DNA of 64,000 nucleotides from NCBI RefSeq assembly GCF_037893015.1, contig NC_133663.1:219259753-219323752 (forward strand). Direction: 5' to 3'. Every line of letters begins with the position of its first letter. Within the stretch, counting starts at the first letter, position 1. The position numbers were made by a program, and so were the translations under genes. Below are positions 33,494 to 44,494 of the stretch, in pieces. A model generated the notes under the pieces. It was not told the DNA's origin and did no database searches. It saw nothing but the letters and a program-made list of their open reading frames with translations. The stretch comes from Macrotis lagotis. Its lineage: Eukaryota > Chordata > Mammalia > Peramelemorphia > Peramelidae.

Positions 33494-34292
33494 GGACTTC
33501 CGGCCAAGATGATGGAGAGAAGACAGGCACAGTTATAAAGTCTCCTGATCTTTCCCCATCTATCATATGAAACAAACCTCTTAACAGAAATCCAACCCAC
33601 AAAACCCAGAAAGAAAAGCCAGGAGAAAGAACATCTACCTCAGGATTTGTCTCCCTCAGCAGCATTGGGTGAATTCAGGAGGGTGAGTCTGGGTGCAGAG
33701 GGTGGATCAGCCCTGGATAAGCCAGATTAGTGGATGAATTGGAGCCAGGGAGCCTGGAGGCCTGAGCTCTGGACCTGCTGGATAAGCAGTGGGGCTAGAC
33801 AGCGGGGGCTTGAGACAATTAGTGAGCAGAGACTGGTTGGTGCTGACCTGCTGGAGCTTGTCCACAGGGCTGGGGGGGGAGAGTTCTGGTGCAGGAGAGC
33901 TGTGGACAGTATCTCTGGGCTCCTCTAGTCTGAGGAACTCTGAGTCAATGCCTCCATTACAGCTGAGACCTCTTCACAGAACAAACAATTAGAGACTACT
34001 TCTGCCTCAGGCACAGGTGTGTGAGCAGAAGAACCAGCCCAGCTGATAATAGGGAGAGGAATGACCTCACCCCAGGGTAAAGACCAGCATTGATTGAAGG
34101 CAAAAGGATTCAATGGCTTTAATCATTCCCTTTGAGCTAAGGGAGAAGGCCTCAATCAAGGTCACAGACACTCCAGAGAAGGCAACCAGCACCTCCTACT
34201 AGCCACCAAGAGAAATTGCACTCAGGGTATAAAGCCTCTAGCAATCCCAAGCCCCGTGAACCAGCCCCTCCCCAACTCAAGGTCTTAGCAAA
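33494..34292 (+). promoter_or_regulatory. L1 5' UTR / putative internal promoter
   Basis: GC-richer than its flanks, with no long frame of its own. It opens ggacttccggccaagatgatgg; the ccaagatg core resembles the YY1 site near the start of human L1. Such 5' UTRs act as internal RNA polymerase II promoters in other L1s. That role here is inferred. A G8 run lies at 33,872-33,879. Confidence 0.6.
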
Positions 34293-35382
34293 ATGAAGAA
34301 GGGTCAGCAGAAAGGTGGATCCATAGAAAAAATCTTGGAAGGAAAAGACCCTAACTCAGAGAGAACTAAAACCTCTGAGGAGAATACAATCTGGTCTTCA
34401 GCACAGAAAGACTTCCTTGAAGAAATAAGGAAGGAGTTAAAAAATCAACTGGAAAATTTGGGAGAGACAATTACTACCTTGCAACAAGAAAAAAAATCCT
34501 TAGAAAATACAATTGGACAAATACAAAATGAGAATAAATCTCTCAGATCATCAATTGGACAAATACAAAATGAGAATAATTCTCTCATCCTCAATTGGGC
34601 AAGTACAAAAAGAAAATAATTCTCTCAAAACCTCAAGTGGTCAAATCGAAAACTCTTTCAAAAGTAGAATTGACCAATTGGACAAGGAGTTGGAAAAGGT
34701 TAATAAGGAAAACTCCTCCCTAAAAAAAGAATGGAGTCTACAGAAACTAAAGACTCCATGACACAGCAAGAGGCAGTTAAACAAAATTAAAAAATAGAAA
34801 AAATAGAAGAAAATGTAAAATACCTCATCAGCAAAACCACTGACCTTGAGAATAGGTCAAGGAGGGGCAACCTGAGAATTATTGGACTTCATGAAAACAT
34901 TGAAGAGAAAACAATCCTGGACTTAATATTATAGAATCTAGTGATGGAAAACTGCCCTGATATCATGGAACCAGAGGGCAAAGTAGTTATTGAAAGAATA
35001 CATAGATCCCCTCCAGAAAAAGATCCTAAAATGAAAACACCAAGGAATGTTGTGGCCAAATTCCAGAACTATCAGATAAAAGAGAAAATCCTGCAAGCAG
35101 CAAGAAAGAAACAATTTAAATATCAAGGAGCCACAGTAAGGATTATGCAGGACCTGGCTGCATCAACATTAAAAGATCTAAGGGCCTGGAATGAGATATT
35201 TCAAATAGCAAGGGAACTTGGAATGCAACCAAGAATCCACTATCCCACAAAGCTGAGCCTTCTCTTCCAAGGGGAAAAGATGGACATTTAATGAAATGGA
35301 AGAATTCAGAAAATTCCTGATGTAAATACCAGAGCTAAATAGAAAATTTGGACATCAAACAGGAGGTTCAAGAGACACATGA
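34293..35382 (+). pseudogene. L1 ORF1 (RNA-binding chaperone), broken
   Basis: Starts MKKGQQKGGSIEKILEGKDP. A long coiled coil follows, containing tandem 14-residue repeats (SIGQIQNENKSL type, 34,510-34,650). The RRM/C-terminal domain reads clearly: IMEPEGKVVIERIHRSPPEK, PRNVVAKFQNYQIKEKILQA and ELGMQPRIHYPTKLSLLFQG. These are close to human ORF1p RVHR, IIVKFSRYQMKEK and QPRISYPAKLS motifs. Frameshifts lie in the second 14-residue repeat (units of 42 and 40 bp) and near 35,280. A stretch around 34,762-34,940 also holds stops. After the shift near 35,280 the last codons read toward a tga at 35,380-35,382, with one internal taa. About 360 codons originally. Confidence 0.9.
34510..34650 (+). repeat. 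42-bp (two-heptad) tandem repeats in L1 ORF1
   Basis: Units start at 34,510, 34,552 and 34,592, each with caattgg(a/g)caa(a/g)tacaaaa; a degenerate fourth begins about 34,634. Forty-two bases equal 14 residues, two coiled-coil heptads. Confidence 0.9.
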
Positions 35383-36151
35383 AAAGGTAAAAAAATGGGG
35401 GGGAATGGTAAAAGAAAAAAAAACTTCTATCCAATAAGTTGAAACTGGCTATATCCCAGCATGGGGAAAAAGATTCTCATAAATCTTGAGAATTGTAACT
35501 CTAACAGGGAATATACCTAACCAGAAGTGATGGACATTCAGGACCTATCAATAAGACTTCTATCCAATGGGATGTAACTGGCTTTAACCCCACTTGGGAG
35601 AAAGACTCTAATACTCTCAAGAATTTTAACTCTATTAGATAGAATGTACTTAGCTAGAAGTGGCAAATACTCAAAATTTTCTGACTCAGAATGATCTAAA
35701 AAACACTACCTCCTTAAAAAGGCAGACAGGAAGGAAACAGGAGGAGGGAGGGGATTGAATGGGGGTAAATCTCATTACACTAAGAGGTACAAAAAAACCT
35801 ATGGTAATAGAGGGAAAGAAGGGACCAGATGAGAAACACCTGAATCTTCTTCTCATCAGACTTGGCTTAAAGTCAACTTATACATAATTAGCTAACTTAA
35901 AAAACATCCAACCTTTCAAGGATTAAAAGGGGAAAAGGGGAGGGGGGGATGGAGAAAGGGAGGGGGAGTGGGTAAAAAGGGGGAACTAACAAAAGGAAGG
36001 TAATGGAAAAGGGGAAAAGGGAAAGGGGAAAGAAAGGGGAGGGGTGATGTAGGAGGGCAAACACACTGAAGGGGGTGGTATTCAGAAACAAAATACTAGG
36101 GAACACAGATAAGGGGGAAAGGGGGGAAATTACAAACAGAGGGAAGATAGC
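35383..36151 (+). other. L1 inter-ORF spacer, 769 bp, with duplication and purine tract
   Basis: Much longer than the roughly 60-bp spacer of human L1. It contains two imperfect 133-bp direct repeats (35,424-35,556 and 35,557-about 35,690). A G/A-only tract follows at about 35,920-36,130, with many gggg/aaaggggaa steps that could form G-quadruplexes. A G-rich stretch in this position is also seen in reverse within the L1 at 47.9-48.2 kb. Confidence 0.85.
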
Positions 36152-39100
36152 ATGGAGGGCAATAAAGAATTAGTAATCATAACTTTCAATGTGAATGGGA
36201 TGAATTCCCCCTTAAAACGTAAGTGAATAGCAGAGTAGATAAAAAAAAACCAGTTCTATAATATGCTGCTTACAAGAAACTCATTTGAAGCAGAAAGATA
36301 CATATAGAGTAAAGGTAAAAGGTTGGAGCAAAATATATTTTGCTTCAGCTGAAGTAAAAAAATCAGGGGTAGCAATGCTTATCTCAGACAAAGCAGCAGC
36401 AAAAATAGATAGCGTTAAAGGAGATAAGGAAGGAAACTTTATCTTTGCAAAAGGTACCATAGAGAATAAATTTATTTCAATACTGAATATATATGCACCC
36501 AATGGGACAGCATCCAAACTCTTAGAGGAGAAGCTGAAAGAACTACAGGAAGACATAGACAACAAAACTCTACTAGTGGAAGACCTCAACTTCCCACTGT
36601 CAGATCTAGATAAATAGAATCATAAAATAAACAAGAAATAAGTTAAGGAGGTGATTGTTAGAAAAACTAGATATGGTAGACTTATGGAGGAAATTGAATG
36701 GGAATAGAAAGGAATATACCTTTTTCTCTACAGTACATGGAACTTATACAAAAATTGACCAGGTACTAGGACATAAAAACCTAATGATTAACTGCAGAAA
36801 GGTAGAAATAGTGAATACATCTTTCTCATATCACAATGCAATAAAAGTCATATGCAATATTGGACCAAATAGATATAGACCTAGAACCAATTGGAAACTG
36901 AATAACCTCATTTTAAAGAATGAGTGGACCAAAAAACAAATTATAGAAAGAATTAACCATTTTATCCTAGAAAATAACAATAATGAAGCAACATTTCAAA
37001 ACCTATGGAATTCACTCAAAGAGGCTCTCAGGGGATATATTATAGATTTAAATGCTTACATGAATAAATTGGAGAAAGAGGAAATCAATGAACTAAACAT
37101 GCAACTAAAACATTAGAGAAAGAACAAATTAAAAATCCCCAATTAAATACCAAATTAGAATTTCTAAAAATTAAAGGAGAAATTAATAAAAGCAAAAACA
37201 AAAAACTATTGAATTAATAAATAAAACCAAAAGTTGGTTTTATGAAAAAACCAATAAAATTGATAAACCTGTGGTCAATTTGATTTAAAAAAAGAAAACC
37301 AAATTGCTAGTATAATAAATGAAAAAGGTGAACTCACCACCAATGAGGAGGAAATTAAAGTAATAATTTGAAATTATTTTGCCCAACTCTATGCCAATAA
37401 CTTTGATAATCTAAGTGAAATGGATGAATATTTAAAAAAATATAAGTTTCCCAGGTTAAATGAAGAAGATATTAAATACCTAAACAACCCTATCTCAGAA
37501 AAAGAAATTGAAAAAGCCAACATTGAACTCCCTAAGAAAAAAATCTCCAGGGCCTGAAGGATTCACAAGTGAATTCTACCAAACATTTAAGGAACAATTG
37601 GTTCCAATTCTATATAAACTCTTTGGAAAAATTGGGAAAGATGGAACTTTGCCTAACTCTTTCTATGAAACCAATATGGTGCTGTTACCTAAACCAGGAA
37701 GAGTTAAAACAGAGAAAGAAAATTATAGACCTATCTCCCTGATGAATATAGATGCAAAAATCTTAAATAAAATCTTAGCAAAATGATTACAACAAGTTAT
37801 CACTAGGATAATACATTATGATCAAGTAGGATTTATCCCAGGATTGCAGGGTTGGTTCAATATTAGGACAACTGTTAGTATACTCAATTATATCAACAAC
37901 AAACCTATCAGAAATTATAGGATCATATTAATAGATGCTGAAAAAGCTTTTGACAAAATACAGCATCTATTCCTCCTAAAAACACTAGAGAGTGTAGGAA
38001 TAAATGGACTGTTCCTTGGAATAATTAGCAGTATCTATTTGAAACCATCAACAAGAATTGTATTCAATGGGGAGAGGCTAGAGGTATTCCCAATAAGATC
38101 AGAGGTGAAACAAGGGTGCCCATTATCACCACTACTATTCAATATCCTATTAGAAATGTTAGCTTCAGTAATTAGAGAAGAAAAAGAAATTGAAGGAATT
38201 AGAATTGGGAAGGAAGAGACAAAATTCTCATTCATTGCAGATAACATGATGGTCTACCTAGAGAATCCCAAGAAATCATCCAAAAATCTACTGGAAACAA
38301 TTAGCAATTTTAGCAAAGTTGTAGGTTATAAAATAAACCCTCATAAATCCTCAACTTTTCTATATATGTCTAGCAAGATACAGCAGGAAGAGCTAGAAAG
38401 AGAAATCCCATTCAAAGTACCCTCAGACAATATAAAATACCTGGGAGTCTATTTGCCAAGACAGACTCAGAAACTTTTTGAAAGCAATTATAAAACACTT
38501 CTCATACAATCAGATTTAAATAACTGGGCAAATATCAACTGCTCATGGATAGGTAGAGCTAATATAATAAAAATGACAATTCTATCAAAACTAAACTATA
38601 TGTTTAGTGCCCTACCAATCAAAATTCTAAAAAAATTACTTTAATGATTTAGAAAAAATTGTAAATAAATTCATATGGAGAAATAAAAAGTCAAGAATTT
38701 CCATGAATTTAATGAAAAAAAGTGCAAAAGAAGGTGGCTTAGCCCTACCTGATCTAAAATTATATTATAAAGCATCAGTCATCAAAACTGGTATTGGCTA
38801 AGAAATTGAGTGGTGGACCAGTGGAATAAACTATGTGCAAAAGCAGGAGATGATTATAGTAATCTGCTGTTTGATAAACCGAAAGAAGCCAACTATTTGG
38901 ATAAAAACTCTTCGATAAAAAAAATGCTGGGAAAATTGGAAGTTAGTATGGAAGAAACTTAGATTAGAGCAACACCTAACACCCTTTACCAAGATAAGAT
39001 CCAAATGGTTATAGGATTTAGACATAAAAAACATACTATAAGCAAATTAGAAGATCAAGGACTAGTTTACCTTTCAGATCTATGGAAAGGGGAGCAGTTT

Positions 39101-39943
39101 TTAACTAAGGAAGAGTTGGAGAACATCACCAAAAACCAACTAGATGATTTCCATTACATTAAATTAAAAAGCTTTTGCACAGATAAAACCACTGTAACCA
39201 AGATCAAAAGAAACATAGTAAATTGGGAATCAATCTTTACAACTAATGATTCTGACAAAGGACTCATTTCTAAAATATACAGGGAACTGAGTCATATTTT
39301 TAAAACAAAAAACCATTCCCCAATTGACAAATGGTCAAAGAACATGCAAAGGCAATTTACAGATGAGGAGATGAAAGTAATCCATAGCCATATGAAAAAT
39401 TGCTCTAAATCATCAATTATTAGAGAAATGCAAATTAAAGCTTCTCTGAGGTACCACCTCACACCTGTCAGACTGGCCAATATGACCAGAAAAGATAATC
39501 ATCATTGTTGGAAGGGTTGTGGGAAATCTGGGACACTATTACACTGTTGGTGGAGCTGTGAACTCATCCAACCTTTCTGGAGAGAAATTTGGAACTATGC
39601 CCAAAGGGCAACAAAAATGAGCATACCCTTTGCCCCAGCAATACCACTACTGGGTCTATACCCTGAAGAGATGATGAAAAAGGGTAAAAACATCACTTGT
39701 ACAAATATATTTATAGCAGCCCTGTTTGTGGTGGCAAAGAATTGGAAATCAAGTAAATATCCTTCAACTGGGGAATGGCTTAGCAAACTGTGGTATATGT
39801 ATGTCATGGAACACTATTATTCTATTAGAAACCAGGAGGGATGTGATTTTAGGGAAGCCTGGAGGGATTTGCATGAACTGATGCTGAATGAGATGAGCAG
39901 AACCAGAAAAACACTGTATATCCTAACAGCAACATGGGGGTGA
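36152..39943 (+). pseudogene. L1 ORF2 (endonuclease-reverse transcriptase), broken
   Basis: The likely start at 36,152 reads MEGNKELVIITFNVNGMN; 1,264 codon-lengths in all. Endonuclease: FNVNG, QETHL (36,273-36,287), EDLN for the usual GDFN, KIDQVLGHK, and SYHNAIK where human L1 has SDHSAIK, so one catalytic-pair Asp is lost. [45 protein letters not shown] and KQGCPLSPLLFNILLE. The active-site box reads IADNMMVY instead of FADDMMVY. C terminus (39,005-39,943, uninterrupted) holds the Cys/His knuckle CWKGCGKSGTLLHCWWSCEL. Breaks include tga and tag near 36,225-36,236, tag 36,615, tag 37,114, tga 37,783 and several between 37,117 and 37,507 and near 38,640-39,000. Confidence 0.95.
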
Positions 39944-40321
39944 TGTTCAACCTTGAAGGACTCGCTCATTCCATCACTGCAACCATCAGGAACAATTTTG
40001 GGCTGTCTGCAAAGGTGAGTGTCATTGGTATCCAGATAAAGAGCCATGGAGTTTGAACAAAGTTCAAGGACTATTCCCTTTAATTTAGAAAAGAACTGGT
40101 ATCTTATTGTCTGATCTTGTTATCTTTTAGACTTTTTGTCTCTTCCTTAAGGATATGATTTCTCTCTCATCACACTCAATTTGGGTCAATGTACAACATG
40201 GAAACAAAGTATAGACTGACAGATTGCTTTCTGTGGGGGCTGGGGGCATGGGGGAGGGAAGTAAGATTTGGGGGGATATTGTAAAGCTCAAAAAATATCT
40301 ATAATAAAAAAAAGAAAAAGA
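39944..40321 (+). other. L1 3' UTR with G-rich tract
   Basis: Contains cctcgctcattcc-like and tatgatttctctctcatcac words shared with all L1 ends here, then gtgggggctgggggcatggg (40,233-40,252, extending to gggagggaag) and a terminal A-rich tail. A G-rich polypurine tract is common in L1 3' UTRs. Confidence 0.9.
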
Positions 40322-40333
40322 AAGAAATGTTTA
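40322..40333 (+). repeat. Right TSD of full-length L1
   Basis: aagaaatgttta, identical to 33,482-33,493. Confidence 0.93.
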
Positions 40334-40511
40334 TCCAGGAGTATGTTTGTGCAGACATTATGAAAATATTGGAAGCAGAATTTCAAGTTGAAGTTGTAAC
40401 TGATGGTTGTTTAAGGTAATGGACAAGGATTCTTCAACATTTGTTTCTGTGGCTTTGTCTTTTTGGGGTCTGATAATTTTTATAGGTCCTGTGCACATGC
40501 AATATGGGTAG

Positions 40512-40735
40512 GCAACATGGCACAGTAAAAAGACATACTGAATTTAGAATCAGAGAACTTGGATTCCCAACCTAGTTATATGTTGCTTAAAATCTCTATA
40601 ACCTTGAACAAGTTACCTAACCTCTGTAGACCTTAGTTTAACATCCTATAATAAAGGGATTGGACTAGATGTTTTTGAAGATCCCTCTCAATTCTTCCAC
40701 TTGGCTTCTATGATTCTAATGCAGAATTGGTTACT
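40512..40735 (+). repeat. MIR_Mars-like CORE-SINE
   Basis: tgaatttagaatcagagaact head, ccttgaacaagttacctaa and tail gggattggactagatg...cttctatgattcta. Confidence 0.85.
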
Positions 40736-41572
40736 AGATGTAGTATTTGGCTAATGAAACTTTCCCCTCCACCCCCCCAATTTTGGGGGCTGGCCTTCAT
40801 AAAGGTTATTGGTTCATAGTGAATGTGTTAATTCTAAACTTGTTAAGTGTTAAATGGGAAGAGGATGATGATGTTTGGGCATCAGAGGCTCTTTACTCAA
40901 CTAGGTTAAATGCCCTTTTAGAAGCTCTATATTTTGAAAAAGTTTCATAAAATATAATAGAAATTGAAGCATTTATAATTATGTTAAACTATACCTTTCT
41001 GAAAGTAGTGCTTGAAAAAGACTATGATTTACCTTTATAACTAAATAACCCTGTTTAAAAAATAAATTCATTTGGCCTGTAGCACTGATCCAACATGGTT
41101 AGTAATGATATGATTCTCAACCAGTATATTTAAATATGCTTTAAGTACAGAGACTTAGACATTAAAATTAGATAGACTTACAGCTTTGAGTGTCAAGAGG
41201 AAACCAGCTGAAATTCATAAAGTACATGGCAGAAACAGTTATCCTATGAGAGAAATAATATAGGGGAAAGTAAAGATCACTTTATAATGTAGATCCATGG
41301 GTATACAAGATGACTTGTGTTCTCCTGTCATTTGTCTGGTCTCTGAATAATCTCAAACATTATGCAATTATTAATCTTCATTGTAATAAATTGACTTGGA
41401 ACTAGGTATACTATAAATCTGAGTAGAGAAGATAGCTGTGGATGCTACACCATCCATGGGATGCCTTCTATGAAATTTTCCCCCATTTCCTGTTAATGAG
41501 AGGGTCATAAATATGATACCCAATTTTACTTTCATAGGGTACATTTAAGAACATCTGGGAGCAATTTGCAGC
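40736..41572. other. Unassigned sequence
   Basis: No gene or repeat recognised; the 67-aa frame at 40,747-40,950 has no domain. Confidence 0.5.
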
Positions 41573-41574
41573 AC

Positions 41575-42020
41575 AGTTGATCTCTAGAACACTAGGCCTG
41601 GAGCAAACAAGATCTAAGTTCAAAATCTTACTTCAGATGTTTACTATGTGACCTTAGAAAGTCACTTAACTTCCATTTCTCTCAGTTTCCTCAACTATAA
41701 AATGGGGATAATGATGATGAGGAGGAGGAGTAGGAGAATGTTTATCTTTCATTCTCAAAGAAGACCAGGGAGGTGATGCCATGACAAGCTCATGAATTGA
41801 GTGAAGAGGGAGTTTCACTTTCTCCTCCAGTGCCATCTGGATCCAGTGACCAGGTATGAATCAGGACCACTGGAGATTGCCCTGGATGTGAGGGTTAACT
41901 TCTTGCACAAGGTAACACACCTGTATCCACTGTACCATCTAGCTGCCTTGGGGATTATAAGCACCTACCTCTCAGAGTTGTTAAGAAGTAATACCTGGCT
42001 CATAGAAGACTCTATGTTAT
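41575..42020 (+). repeat. MIR/CORE-SINE split by RTE-SINE
   Basis: Left half 41,575-41,710 (ggcctggagcaaacaagatc, cctcaactataaaatgggga). Right half from 41,950 (ggggattataagcacctacc, ctcagagttgtt). The join is continuous with the MIR consensus once the insert is removed. Confidence 0.8.
41711..41949 (-). repeat. RTE-tailed SINE inserted in MIR
   Basis: Reversed: tail (GAT/GAG)n at 41,711-41,733, then tttcattctcaaagaagacc, ctcctccagtgccatctgga, and the head end ccactgtaccatctagctgcc. The middle is shortened relative to 30,453. Short TSD ggggat on both sides. Confidence 0.8.
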
Positions 42021-42024
42021 CTCC

Positions 42025-43155
42025 TTCCCAGGTGGTCCTTTGATGAACATAGATTTGATATGATTAAAAAAAAGACTTGCTTGTTGTTAGTGAGCTAATG
42101 GGGAAGGGGAAGCAGTGGACTATGCACTTCAGATGTCACCTGTCACAGTAATACAAGAATAGATGAATGCTTCATTCCCCTACTAGACTGTAGACTCTAG
42201 GAGGGTAGAAGAGGCTACAAAGTCACCAGCTTTGCCAAAGAGCCCTATTGCTATATGGGTATTCTTATGTACATATAGGAGTAGAATTTGTTGTCTGCTT
42301 GCTAGCATCCCCCACATAATATATATCAGTATAGAAAGAGCATTGATGAAAATCAAAGCTGATTTTTATCTGATAAAACTGGTTCCAGTAGTGGATAGCT
42401 GAGCTTTCTTTAGGGGTTTTTGTTTCAGGAGATATCCTGGATGGAAAGGAATGAAGTGAGGAAAACAGGGAGTTAGGAACCTAACTAGTCACCTGAACAT
42501 TTTACTTATCTGTAAAGGAAAAACAAAATGATATTTTAGGGATACAAAGTTAATTAAGAGTGTCCAATTAGAATTAAATATAGAGATCCTTATTTGCAAA
42601 TCAAATGCTATTTGGAGTTATGTAGCAATGCACTTCATATTTGAAGTTTATTTGCGTTTCTTGCTTTGCTTAGGACTCATTCTGAGCTATAAATAGCACT
42701 TAGTTCCTATCTTCCTCAGTTTCTAAAGCAATTTAAACAAATTATTTCAAAATGTATAATTCATGTGATTGTGTCAATGGCTTACATAATAATGAAGTCT
42801 GTTTATTGCTTATTCTGTTCTCTTCTGCATTTTCCAAGCTTGAGGCAGGAGTTATTGTTCTGATTCTGTCTAGTAGAAGAAGTTCAGGTTGGGAATTCAT
42901 TAGAACAAAAGCAGATCAGAATAGACAGTGTGTCCCCAAGCCTATTTACAAAGAACAAAAGACAAAAGATACTTGACTCCATCAATCTTGTGAATTGATT
43001 AGATGAATGGAAAGTTTATCTCCAGGGGCAGAAAATAAAGTATAGTGTTCATCTGGGGAAAAAACTAAGAGCCACAGGCTATTATTCATATGACAACATT
43101 CCTCTTTACCCCCCAAAAGTTCAGTTAAATGTATTTGGCTATCACAATAATAGGG
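42025..43155. other. Unassigned sequence
   Basis: About 1.1 kb with no recognised repeat or gene; frames at 42,752-42,976 and 42,982-43,200 are short and domain-free. Confidence 0.5.
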
Positions 43156-43157
43156 GT

Positions 43158-43388
43158 AACTTAGGGGACCTACTGGATTGTACATTGGACTTGGAATCAA
43201 GAAGACTTGAGTTTATATCTGGCCTCACATATTTGATAGTTGTGTGACTCTGGGCAAGCCATTTAGCCTCTTTCAGTTTCTGTTTCCTCATCAGTAAAAT
43301 TACGCCTACCTTCTATGATTGTTGTGAGGATAAAAAGAGATAATCGTGAAGCATTTTGCAAAACCAACAAGTGGTAGCTATTATGAAT
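43158..43388 (+). repeat. MIR/CORE-SINE
   Basis: cattggacttggaatcaaga, gtgtgactctgggcaagcc, tttcctcatcagtaaaa and gattgttgtgaggataaaaa. Confidence 0.9.
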
Positions 43389-43875
43389 GAGTAGATTGAA
43401 CCCACTGTATTGATGATCTAATCAACTAAGTCATTTTCAAGTTATTAAGACATTTCTGTCAAAAAGTGTGATAGGGGAAAAATAGTAGGTCTATGCTCAA
43501 ATGCTGTTGTAGTACTCTTGATTCTGATAAGGATTGGGACTGGTGCTTTTACCACTTGGCTTTTGAATAACAATTTAAGATACAGATGCATATTCTTATT
43601 TTCTTCTATTGTTTCAGGCTGTTCATGGCATAAAACAATGAAAGTCATTGTTATCTTGTATTAAACTGAACCAATTTTTTCATCATCTAAAAATATCTTT
43701 TCAATATACATGAATAAAAAAAGTTGAAATGTCTAAGTTTTACTGAGGCACTTTATGTAATTGATCGTTGATAAAGCATTCAATGTAAACAAGATTTGAA
43801 CTATAGGGTGATATATTACACTCTAAATAACATGGCAAGGATATAAGATCGGAGGAAAGAGTACTTATCCATTTT
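43389..43875. other. Unassigned sequence
   Basis: Nothing recognised. Confidence 0.5.
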
Positions 43876-43889
43876 AGAAATAATTTTAT

Positions 43890-44043
43890 GGGCAGCTAGG
43901 TGATGCAATGGATAGAGCACTGGCCCTGGAGTCAGGAGTACACCTGAGTTCAAATGTGGCCTCAGACACTTAATAATTACCTAGCTGTGTTGCCTTGGGC
44001 AAGCCATTTAACCCCATTGCCTAGCAAAAACCTAAAAAAAAAA
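43890..44043 (+). repeat. tRNA-derived marsupial SINE
   Basis: gggcagctaggtgatgcaat through gccattgcctagcaaaaacc-like end. Flanks agaaataatttta (about 43,876) and agaagtaatttta (about 44,043) form a 13-bp TSD with one mismatch. Confidence 0.93.
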
Positions 44044-44271
44044 GAAGTAATTTTACATTTAATTTTATATTCATATAACATGTTATTTTCAGTGTGTTAA
44101 ATTTTATTTCTCAAACTAAGTTGCAAGTATGCTCTTTGAAGTCAGAAAAATGTGCAATACCTTGTTTTGGGAATGAATCCCTTGTAGTCAAACCTTTTTG
44201 TGTATAGGACCACAGCAAAATTAGACACGAACTAAATATTGTTAGGTTTATGAATAGTACTTTTTATTTGG

Positions 44272-44492
44272 ATGTTTTCATTTTCATTCATATTTGGTAA
44301 AGATACTGGAGTAGTTTTCCATTTCTTTCTTCAGCTCATTTTACAAATAAGGGAACTGAGGCAAATGGAGCTAAGTGACTTTCCCAGAGCCACACCATTA
44401 GGAAATGTCTGAGGTCAAATTTGAACTCAGGAAGATAAGTCTTCCTGAATCCAAGTCCAGTACTCTATTTACTGCACCACCCAAATTCCCTT
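44272..44492 (-). repeat. MAR1-type SINE, antisense
   Basis: ggtaaagatactggagtagt, ttctttcttcagctcattt, gggaactgaggcaaatgg and a head end ctgcaccacc. Confidence 0.85.
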
Positions 44493-44494
44493 TT

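Larger units (their letters stand above)
33494..40321 (+). mobile_element. Full-length LINE-1 (marsupial L1), interrupted ORFs
   Basis: An autonomous non-LTR retrotransposon copied by target-primed reverse transcription. Order: 5' UTR 33,494-34,292; ORF1 34,293-35,382; spacer 35,383-36,151; ORF2 36,152-39,943; 3' UTR and A-rich tail to 40,321. Total 6,828 bp, flanked by 12-bp TSDs, so it was inserted whole. The reading frames are recognisable over long runs, up to 312 codons, but about ten stops or frameshifts and an altered RT active site make it inactive. L1 3'-end fragments at 5.7, 6.8, 54.6 and 62.6 kb belong to the same broad family. Confidence 0.97.

Noticed and set aside
34510-34650. 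CRISPR-like direct repeats
   Set aside because: Continuous tandem units without unique spacers, in frame with L1 ORF1.
36281-36589. 102-codon minus-strand frame (and 38,035-38,247, 39,292-39,480, 39,595-39,807)
   Set aside because: They are antisense shadows of L1 ORF2.
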